A DNA stretch of 64,000 nt from Manihot esculenta (Eukaryota; Streptophyta; Magnoliopsida; Malpighiales; Euphorbiaceae): the NCBI RefSeq assembly GCF_001659605.2, contig NC_035161.2:9099738-9163737 (forward strand). The letters run 5' to 3'. Positions 54,720-64,000 of the stretch are shown here, in pieces. The notes beneath the pieces are model-generated. The model worked only from the letters and a program-made list of their open reading frames with translations. It had not been told where the DNA came from and did no database searches. Both the position numbers and the translations under genes were made by a program. Positions within the stretch are counted from its first letter, which is position 1; each line of letters begins with the position of its first letter.

Positions 54720-57700
54720 TCAAAACAGATGTGGATACTGCTGGAGCATAGACTCCCGCGTCTCCCAGGTCCACTCTTCTAGATTATGGTGGTTCCATAG
54801 AACTTTCACCATCGGAATCTCCTTGTTCCTTAGCTGTCTGATCTGCGTGTCCAGAATCCGCACTGGCTGCTCGATATAGGTGAGATCCGTATGAATCTCC
54901 ACCTCAGGCTCACTCAGAACCTGATTCGGATCTGACACAAACTGTCGTAGCATAGAAACATGAAATACCGGGTGAATTCTCTCCATAGAAGCAGGTAAAT
55001 CCAGCTTATACGACACATTTCCGATCCTCTGCAACACCTCAAAGGGTCCAATGTACCGTGGAGCCAATTTACCTTTCTTTCCAAAACGAACCACTCCTTT
55101 CATTGGAGACACTTTCAGCAATACCCAATTACCCTCCTGAAATTCTAACTGCTTTCTGCGAACGTCTGCATAACTTTTCTGTCTACTCTGAGCTGTTCTG
55201 ATTCTCTCTCTGATCATGGGCACCATTCTACTGGTAATGTCTACTAGCTCTGGCCCTGCAAGAGCCTTCTCTCCTACCTCTTCCCAGCAAACAGGGGATC
55301 TGCACTTCCTCCCATACAAAGCTTCATAAGGAGCCATCCCAATGCTAGCATGATGACTGTTATTGTAGGCAAACTCCACCAAAGGTAGATGCTGCCTCCA
55401 AGAACCGCCAAAGTCTAACACACATAGGCGAAGCATATCCTCTATGGTCTGGATGGTCCTTTCTGACTGTCCATCAGTCTGTGGGTGGAAAGCAGTACTA
55501 AAATCCAATCTCGTGCCCATCGCACTTTGTAGACTCCGCCAAAAGCGGGAGGTAAGCTGAGGTCCTCTGTCTGAAACTATAGACACTGGAACTCCATGTA
55601 ATCTCACTATCTCATCCAGATAGACCTGTGCCAACTTATCCACAGAATAGTTACTCCGTACTGGAAGAAAATGAGCAGATTTCGTGAGTCTGTCCACAAT
55701 CACCCATATCGAGTCTATCCTGTTGGACGCTACTGGTAAACCCACTACAAAATCCATGGCTATGTGCTCCCATTTCCACTCTGGAATCGGTAATGGGTTA
55801 AGCATTCCGGCTGGTTTCTGATGCTCTAATTTCACCCTCTGACAAACCTCACAGGCTGTCACGAACTGCGCCACTTCTTTCTTCATGGCTGGCCACCAAT
55901 AAACCCTTTTCAGATCCTGATACATCTTGGTGGCTCCTGGGTGAACACTATACCTCGCATTATGAGCTTCCCTCATAATGTCTTCCTTCACACTGCCCCT
56001 ATCTGGTACACAAAGTCGACTCCCATAGCGAAGGATCCCTTTGCTGTCAAATCTGAACTCTGCATTGTTGCCTGACTGAACAGTCCTGGCAATTTTCATC
56101 AACTCAGGGTCCTCGTGCTGTCTCTGAGCTATCTGCTCCAGAAACACAGGTGTCACTCTCATCTGTGCTATCAACGCACCTGTACCAGACAACTCTAACT
56201 ATAATCCCTCGTCAAAGAGCTTATAAAGCTCCATCACAACTGGTCTCCGCTCTGCTGCTATCTGGGATAAACTGCCTAGTGACTTCCGGCTTAGGGCGTC
56301 TGCCACAACATTCGCCTTACCCGGATGATACTGGATTTTACAATCATAATCACTGAGCAATTCGACCCATCTTCTTTGCCGCAAATTCAGCTCTCTCTGA
56401 CTTAAGATGTACTGTAAACTCTTGTGATCGGAGAAGATCTCGCATGTAACCCCGTAGAGGTAATGCCGCCACATCTTAAGTGCAAAGATAACTGCTGCCA
56501 TTTCTAGGTCATGGGTAGGGTAATTCAACTCGTGCTTCTTCAACTGTCTAGAAGCATAAGCGATTACTCTATCACTCTGCATCAATACACAACCCAATCC
56601 CACTCGAGATGCATCACAGAACACTGTGAACTCCTCATTACTGACAGGCAGAGCTAACACTGGTGCTGTTGTCAATCTCCTCTTGAGCTCCTCAAAGCTT
56701 TCTTCACACTGGTCTGACCAGATAAACTTCTGGTTCTTCTGAGTCAATTTGGTCATAGGAGCTGCTATCTTTGAGAAGTTTTGAACGAACCTCCTGTAGT
56801 AACCTGCCAGTCCCAGAAAGCTTTTAATCTCAGTCACTGTCGTGGGTCTGGGCCAGTTAGCTACAGCCTCTATCTTCTTGGGGTCTACCTCAATACCCTC
56901 TGCTGATACCACATGTCCTAAGAAGGCAATGCTCCGTAACCAAAACTCACACTTCGAGAACTTGGCATACAAACCATGCTCTCTCAGTGTCTGCAAAACG
57001 ATCCTCAGATGCTGGGCATGCTCCTCTGCATCTCTGGAATACACTAAGATATCATCGATAAACACAATGACAAAGTGATCCAGAAACTCACTGAATACCC
57101 TGTTCATGAGATCCATAAATGCTGCAGGGGCGTTAGTCAACCCGAACGGCATCACTAAGAACTCATAATGCCCATATCTCATCCGGAAAGCTGTCTTAGG
57201 CACATCTGCCTCTCTGACTCTCAACTGATGATACCCGGATCTCAGATCTATTTTCGAGAAACAACCTGCTCCAGCTAGCTGGTCAAATAGATCATCAATC
57301 CGAGGTAAGGGATACCTATTCTTGATAGTGACCTTGTTCAACTGTCTATAGTCGATACAAAGTCTGAGGGATCCATCCTTCTTTCTGACAAAGAGCACTG
57401 GAGCACCCCAAGGTGAGGTACTAGGGCGGATGAAACCCTTATCTACCAAGTCCTGCAACTGTTCTTTCAACTCTATTAACTCAGCTGGCGCCATCCTGTA
57501 GGGAGGAATAGAGATAGGTCTGGTACCTGGCAGCAATTCAATTTCAAACCCTATTTCCCTATCAGGTGGTAGTCCTGGTAAATCGTCTGGGAACACATCG
57601 AGAAACTCTCGGACTACTGGTACTGTGGCTGGTTCCCTAACCTGACTGTCTAGCTCTCTCACATGAGCTAGAAACCCCTGACAACCCCTCCTAAGCAAAC

Positions 57701-59618
57701 GACGAGCCTGAAGGGCCGAAATCATACCTCTGGGTGTACCTCTCCTGTCTCCTCTGAAGACACACTCTGACCCATCCTGGTCTCTGAGACTCACTAGCTT
57801 CTCTCGACAGTCCAACGTAGCACTATATGCAGATAGCCAATCCATCCCTAGAATGACATCAAAATCTGTCAAGTCTAGAACCACAAGGTCAGCTGGAAGG
57901 CATCTACCCTCTATGAATACTGGACTGAAACGACAGACTGACACTGCCACTGATGGGTCACATCTAGGTCCACTGACCCAGAGAGGATACTCTAACTCAG
58001 AACTGATCAAACCCAATCGCTCTATGGCTCTCGAAGCAATAAAGGAATGAGAAGCACCGGGGTCCATCAAAGCATACACATCTGAACACCCAATGATGAG
58101 ATTACCTGACACCACTGTGTTCGACGTGTTAGCCTCCTCCTGTGTCACTGTGAAAATCCGTGCTGGGGCTACCGGATTTCCACCTCGGGAACCTGCTGCT
58201 GAAGTAGAGGCTACCCCTCTCCCTCTACCTCTGCCACTAGTCTGAGGCATGACTGGAGCTGCTGGCCGTACAACTGGCTGTACCACACTGCCTAAACTCA
58301 TCTGCTGGGATGGTGCAAAAGTCATCTGCGGACAATCCCGAGCAATATGCCCTTCCTGTCCACATCGAAAACAAGTTGTAGATCCCAACCGACAAACTCC
58401 TCCATGTGGTTTTCCGCATCGTCTGCAGACTGGAGCTGTGCCAGAGCTTGAGCCACTACCTATTCCCAGACCTGACTTGACTTTATTCCAGAACTTACTC
58501 TTTGTTCCTTTTGCTCTATCCCATCTTTTACTGCTTGGTGTGGGGGCTTTGGAACCCGAAGTCTGTGCCTTTGACTGTTTCTGAATATTGGCACTAGCTT
58601 CCATTTTCCTGGCTGCGTCTACTATGGTATGGAAACTCTCCTTTTCTGCTGGAAGAATCAAGGAAGCATACCTGGGATGCAGTCTCATAGTATATCTCCT
58701 TGCTTTCTTCTGATCAGTATCATAGGCTTGACCCACGTACTGAAGCAGATCCAGGAACTTATCTGTGAATTCATCAACACTCATCTCATCTGTCTGTCTT
58801 AACTGTTCAAATTCAATTACTTTCATCTCCCTCGAACTGTCAGGAAAAGCCCACCCTGCAAACTCATTGGCGAACTCTCCCCATGACATGCTGTCCATTC
58901 TAGGCTCCACATAATTCTTAAACCATTCTCTGGCTTTCTTGCATTTTAATGTGAAACCTGCCATCTCAATGGCTCTCCTATCATCTGCTCCCAATTCACT
59001 GGTGATCATCCTAACTGCTCTGAGGTAATCAAATGGATCATCTCCCGTGTTGTATTTAGGAGCATCCAATTTCAAGTACTCCGTCATTTGGACTTTACCT
59101 CCAGATGAGCTAGGTTCATGTCTGTCAACAACAGGGGCTACTGGTTCTGGTGGTAGTACTGGTTCATTTGGCTCTAGATGTGCTACACTTGGATGGGTAG
59201 GGGAAGAGGGATACATAGGATATGGTGGATAGTAAGGATAAGGCATATAAGGCATATAAGGAGGATATGGCACAAAACTCGAGTACTCCGACATACCTCC
59301 CATCGGATACTCTGGATAGCCAAAACCTGAGGTCTAAGCACCTCCCTGCGATTCTCCCATACCTTCCTCAAAACTGCCTATACCCATGCTATCATCTCTA
59401 GACTGATCAATTTCCATAGCTTCCCTCCTTTCCTCTGATCTTCCTCCCCTAGCTGTTCCTCTTCTGCTCTCGTCGACAGACCTTCTAGGGTCTATTGACA
59501 TACCTTCCCTGCTAGATCTCTGAGACCTTGCCCTTGGCAATGCAGGAGGACGAGCAGCTGGTCTCTCACTCTCTGGTGGGACTCCAGTCAATCGAGCTGA
59601 TCGACGAGTTCCTCGCAT
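54720..59618 (-). pseudogene. gag-pol: gag-pol polyprotein of element K, two nonsense codons
   Basis: The frame of 4899 bases runs from ATG (complement 59616-59618) to TGA (complement 54720-54722) without frameshift. Stops are at complement 59334-59336, in the gag N-terminus, and 56196-56198, after RNase H; both are TAG where E and F have CAG. Between them 1045 codons are open, covering capsid, knuckle Cys-x2-Cys-x4-His-x4-Cys, protease, reverse transcriptase and RNase H. The third part holds the integrase zinc finger, D-D-35-E core, GPF module and a full chromodomain. The gag N-terminus is shorter than in E and F and diverged, so K is a sister lineage. Confidence 0.93.
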
Positions 59619-59830
59619 CTTTATTCTGGAAACACAACATATAACATACCACTTAGCACATAAACATCACATATCATACACAATACTCATGGCATATCAT
59701 AGCAGATAGGACTCAAGACCCTATCCTAGTGGACATGATTTCCTATTGTGCTTGACCACTTCTAACCTGTCTGAGCCCAACACTGTCTCTATAGGTCCGA
59801 TCATGTGAACCTAGGGCTCTGATACCAATC
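59619..59830 (-). other. Leader of element K: splice acceptor and primer site
   Basis: The minus strand has GTTGTGTTTCCAG ending at 59626, seven bases before the gag ATG. The primer site TGGTATCAGAGC is at complement 59816-59827, three bases from the 5' LTR. Confidence 0.75.
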
Positions 59831-62058
59831 TGTAACGACCCCAAAGTGGACCGTCACCGGCGCTAGGATTCAGGTCGGCTTAAGGCCGCCAGAACCCGTA
59901 GCAAGCCTGCTATACTCTCTGTGTACCTGTAAACCTCATACATGATCATACATTTTATGTGAAAATAAAACTCTTTTCTGAACCAAGGCTCAACCTGTGC
60001 ATGCACTATCTCTGTACTCTGTACTCATGTACTCTGTACTCTGTATCCCTGACTAGAGCTTGCTCTAGATGGGTTAACTCATACCTGTTAAGCCTGGTTT
60101 TCACATACAGGAAAACATATATACATATACAGATCATGTACAATACATACATCACTAGGTCAAGCAACAACTATTACATCTCTTTAATATTACATGTCCA
60201 CTCTAAGCTATTACAGATCTCTTTACTTTTCCTGTACTCTGCTGGACTGTCCCTGTACACTGTACACTGAACCTGCAAAACTGGGGTTAAGGGAGTGGGA
60301 TGAGCTCTATAGCCCAGTGAGTAGAACAGTAAAACATCTCAGTAAAATATGATCTCATGGAATGCACCATATCACAGACAAGCCACATCAAGAGTAAACT
60401 TGTCACCACATAGTCCCAGTAACTCTGTGCCAGGGCGTAGTCAAAGGCTCCTGGACTTCCTGTCATATATGTATATGTGTATATAACACCCCCTGTACTT
60501 ACCATTGCCAGGGCGTAGTCAAAGGCTCCTGGACTTTACTATATACCTGCCAGGGCGTAGTCAAAGGCTCCTGGACTTTACTATATACCTGCCAGGGCGT
60601 AGTCAAAGGCTCCTGGACTTCGCTATACCTGCCAGGGCGTAGTCAAAGGCTCCTGGACTTCCTGTCTGAGACTATTGGATCATTCAGCATTCACTCACAT
60701 CATCAAATAACGATGCAATGCAACATATTCGTGAATACTAATGCAATCAACCTATGGCATAAACATGATGCATGAGATATGCTCAAAAGCAGTTTGTGGT
60801 TCAATTAAAAGTCATAAGTTTAGTTCCACTCACCTCGGGCTAACTGGACTGACTCTGCAGGCTCTAGAGCAGAACTCACTGCTGCTCTCTCTGGTTCCTC
60901 TGGTCTGTACCTATACAGATAAACGCACATGAGGGACCAAACTAGCTTATGACTAACTCTATTTAAACTCCCCAAGAATCCCCTAAAACTCTCTCTAATA
61001 GTCATGCAAAGCAAGCAAAGGAAAGCTGGACAGAACACTTTTGGCGGCAGGTTCGGCGGCCGAAAGTCCTCTCCAGAGACGAAACTCAAGCACCTTCGGC
61101 GGCACCTTCGGCGGCCGAATCCCCCACACAGAGCCGAACATGCAAAACTCGCGGGGGCAAACTGTGGCAGCCTAAGCCACCATGCAAGAGGTTCGGCGGC
61201 CGAATGCACCTTCGGCTGCCGAACCTGAGTTCATCCAGAACTCAGCTTCAACGGCAAACCATCTCCTCCTTCCCTTCAAGCTCTCCAAACATGCCTACCT
61301 CCTCTACTCAACTCACATATACTCACGTATATGTCCACAGGGGTCCAAAACTATCTAATAACCCCAAACAACAAAACAAACATAACACATAAACATGTAT
61401 ACATGCATAAATCATCAAAACTATCATTTATAACCTAAGTATGCATCTCCTTCCATAACTCCCATAAAACCTTCAGAAAACATAAAAACATGTTCAAGAG
61501 CATCACTTACCTCCTGTTATAAGAAGATAAACACTCTGATCAAAGGAAACGAACCACCTCTCTTCACACTCTCAAACTCTCAAAAACTTAGTTTTTGTTT
61601 TCTTCAACACTTTCAAACTCTCTTGCACACTAGCTAACTCTTGCATGAGCTGCTCAAACTCAGCAAATAAACCAGGGGAGACGTGGCCAACATCTGGACA
61701 TGAGCTGGTGATAACACCTGTCCAAAATGCTGACTAAGGGATACAAAACTGCTGGCTAAGCAACTCAGCTTCGGCTGCCGAATCGCATGCAAAACCATGC
61801 AACATTCGGGGGCCGAACCTGAATTCGGAAGCCGAATATTGAGCACTTTCGGCGGCCGAACTTATCTTCGGCGGCCGAACTTGGCTACAGTCTCCATGAA
61901 CCATTTTCTCTGCAACACTCAAAACTATCGAACTGTAAAACCATAAAACACCTCATAACACATAGAAAACATAACTCCTACCCTGATATAGAATCCCAAC
62001 ACCTCGGATTCCACCAGACAACAGGAATTCTGGTGCCGGATTCTAGCCGGGTATTACA
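59831..62058 (-). repeat. 5' LTR of element K (2228 bp)
   Basis: Same length and layout as 52416-54643. Palindromes lie at 61035-61220 and 61770-61880, tandem hairpin units at about 60425-60665. Five units of the CCAGGGCGTAGTC repeat are kept. Confidence 0.92.
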
Positions 62059-62063
62059 ACTAG

Positions 62064-62487
62064 CATAAAGCAAAGACCAACTGAGGACTTATATGATTAT
62101 TGGGAAAGGTTTGAAAGACTATGTACAGGTTGTCCACAACATGATATGTCAGACAAAGCCCTCATTCAGTTCTTCTATGGAGGGTTGATTCCATCCGAAA
62201 GGAAACTCATAAATGTAGCCTGTGGAGGATCTATCCTAGACAAGACACCTAGGGAGATGAAGGAACTAATATCCAGTCTTGCAGCCTCATCTAAGCAATA
62301 TGATGAAGAGGGGCAAACACAAAGAGGAATATATGAGGTAAATACATCCTCTGTTGAATCTCAAATTTCAAAACTAACTTCTCTTGTAGAAAAGATTGCC
62401 CTTGGCCAAGTCCAGCAAATACAAGCAATTCCACCACCTAGGCCATGTGGGATTTGTTCATGTGTGGGACACCCAACTGATCAATGT
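62064..62487 (+). CDS. gag: Athila gag, second segment
   Basis: The frame continues from 52415 with the same phase. It shows the Athila block Glu-Asp-Leu-x-x-Tyr-Trp-x-Arg-Phe-x-x-Leu, then Phe-Tyr-x-Gly-Leu and Asp-x-x-x-Gly-Gly-like residues, and a knuckle Cys-x2-Cys-x4-His-x4-Cys at about 62445-62486. LTR J cuts the gene directly after the knuckle. It has no stop of its own in this segment. Confidence 0.75.
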
Positions 62488-64000
62488 TGTAATACCCGGC
62501 TCGAGTCCGGCCTCGAAATTCTTGTAGTCTGGTGGAATCTCGGGTGTCGGAACCCTCGAGAAGGGTAAGACATATGTTTCATGTGTGTTTTAATAGTTTT
62601 GAATGTTGTTAAGTATAAAGGAAAATGAGTTTTGAAAGAAAAGCAATAAGAGAGAAATGCAAAGGTTCGGCCGCCGAAGGTCACTTTCGGCCGCCGAACA
62701 TTGCATGGTTTCGGATTCACGTTCGGCTGCCGAAGGTGGTCTGGCCAGCCACCTATAAAAAGGGCCAAAGGGTCGGTGGAAGGAGGATATTTCTTCTCCA
62801 CTTGCAGCCAGAGGTGAGTTCAAGCCTCTCCCACGTTGACTTTCATGTTTTTCATGGTTTTCACCAAATCTTTCAAGGGTTTTAAGAGTTTTGGTGTGTT
62901 TTGAAGGTTTTGTGTCAAAATAGCAAGTTTGGACGTTTGGAGCTTTGGAAGAGATTTTCTTCATATCTCCACATTAGGATCACTTGATCTCTTATTTGGA
63001 AGAGGTAAGTCAAGATCCAGAACCTCTTTTACTGATTTTTGAAGGTTTTATGGGAGTTGTATGGATAGTATGCATGAATAGGGTTTTGGTTGAGGTTTTG
63101 CATGAGTTAGTGTTTAAGCATGTTTAAGTGTTGTTTGCTTGGTTTCTTGAGGTTATAAGGTAGTTTTAGGCCCTTTTATGCATGTTTTTATGGTATGTGC
63201 TAGTTGGGAGTAGTTGATATGCATGTTGGGTAAGTTTTGTGTTGAGTTTGCATGAAACAGAGCAGGGTTCTGTCCAGCGGGCAAAACCAGGTTCGGCCGT
63301 CGAAGGAAGGTTCGGCCACCGAAGGAAGGTTCGGCCGCCGAACCCCTTGTGGAGGCAGTTTCGGCTGCCAAAGCTTGCCCCCGAAAGCTAGGCTTTTGGT
63401 TTAGAAAGGGACTTTCGGCCGCCGAAAGAGGGAGTTCGGCCGCCGAAAGTGTGTGAGTTTCATCTCTGGACGAGACCTTCAGCCGCCGAAGGTGCCGCCG
63501 AACATGCATGAGTTTCGTCTCTGGAGAGGGGTTTCGGCCGCCGAACCTGCCGCCGAACGTGCCCTGTCCAGCTTTCTTTTGCATGTTTTATGTGATTGTT
63601 TGGGGATCTTGTAGAGGGTTTTTGGGGAGTTTCTTCGAGATGTTCTTGAGTTAGTTTGGTCCCTCATTTGAGTCCACCTGTGTAGGTACGGACCAGAGGA
63701 ACCCCAGAGATTAGCAGGGAGCACTGTTTCAGAACCTGCAGAGTTAGTACAGAGTCAGCCAAAGGTGAGTGGAACTTCTCTTTTCAGAACTAAACTGTTT
63801 TGAGCCTATATCATGCATCATAAAATTATAGTAGGATGATTGCATTAGTTGCACGAAGATGACGTATTGCATAATACGATGTGTATGAGGCTGTGGATAG
63901 ACCAAGGCGACCCCAATAGCCCTAGCTCTGTGTAAGACCTGGCCGGGCCAGGCAGCCTTCTGTAGGTAAGACCTGGCTAGACCAGGCAGCAGATTATCAT
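62488..64000 (+). repeat. Tekay LTR J, 5' part (runs off the right edge)
   Basis: It starts TGTAATACCCGGC inside Athila gag. TATAAAA is at 62754-62760; palindromes lie at 62666-62700 and 63293-63560; donor-like sites are near 62815 and 63006 and at about 63763; hairpin units of the GACCTGG...CCAGGC type begin at about 63935. It is more diverged from the other LTRs. Whether it is solo or part of an element cannot be seen. Confidence 0.88.

Larger units (their letters stand above)
52416..62058 (-). mobile_element. Full-length Tekay element K (9643 bp)
   Basis: Two 2228-bp LTRs bound primer site, leader, gag-pol and polypurine tract. ACTAG duplications are perfect (52411-52415 and 62059-62063). 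By eye the LTRs differ at about 11 positions, all transitions, so the insertion is recent. It lies in the gag frame of the Athila element. Confidence 0.95.
37700..62487 (+). mobile_element. Athila-type Ty3/gypsy element, 5' part (interrupted by F, K and J)
   Basis: The 5' LTR (about 37700-38634 plus 50853-51703), an Athila-type primer site and most of gag (51757-52415 plus 62064-62487) are present. The gag frame continues exactly across the K insertion once K and one copy of its duplication are removed. The left LTR border is not clear. Pol and the 3' LTR would lie beyond J, outside the window. Confidence 0.75.

Overview
This window is a gene-free stretch of plant nuclear DNA, almost certainly eudicot heterochromatin, made of LTR retrotransposons inserted into one another. 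I found no host gene, tRNA, rRNA or CRISPR array. A plant source follows from the families present: Ty3/gypsy chromoviruses of the Tekay (Del) type with a chromodomain and an initiator-Met primer site, an Athila-type gypsy element, a Tat-type gypsy element with an antisense ORF of the 'putative gypsy type transposon' family, a small copia-like element and a CACTA-type DNA transposon. The sequence does not fix the species.

Left nest (1-30444). The oldest layer is a Tat-like element on +, with a gag remnant (7424-8084), a repeat region, an antisense pseudogene (9381-11352) and a probable 3' LTR (about 29969-30444). On its left it is cut by a minus-strand Tekay LTR (5537-7423), which is cut by a plus-strand Tekay element (3266-5536), which is cut by a minus-strand Tekay element (1-3265) that runs off the window. 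On its right it holds a coding-free copia-like element (11430-29752). That element holds Tekay element D (11787-28655, near-perfect target duplication). D's 3' LTR holds full-length Tekay element E (16536-26441, perfect AAGGC duplication).

Middle (30445-37700). A non-autonomous CACTA-like element (about 30750-34661) holds a solo Tekay LTR (32145-34504) with abnormal flanks. A second solo LTR (34889-37194, TTAAA duplication) follows, then AT-rich sequence.

Right nest (about 37700-64000). An Athila-type element on + has its 5' LTR split by Tekay element F (38635-50847, CCATG duplication), whose own 3' LTR holds solo LTR I (38903-41148, GAGTT duplication). Athila gag is split by Tekay element K (52416-62058, ACTAG duplication) and cut again by LTR J (62488 onward).

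E, F and K carry almost complete gag-pol reading frames, each with just two stop codons. Five of those six stops are CAG to TAG. The most unusual features are: a dense 13-bp palindrome (TTCGGC-N-GCCGAA) throughout the Tekay LTRs that also occurs in the unrelated Athila LTR and gag; conserved splice-like signals that would make the LTR a multi-exon leader, with an acceptor just upstream of the gag start; and a deleted, capsid-less element (D) that transposed recently and so was probably mobilised in trans.
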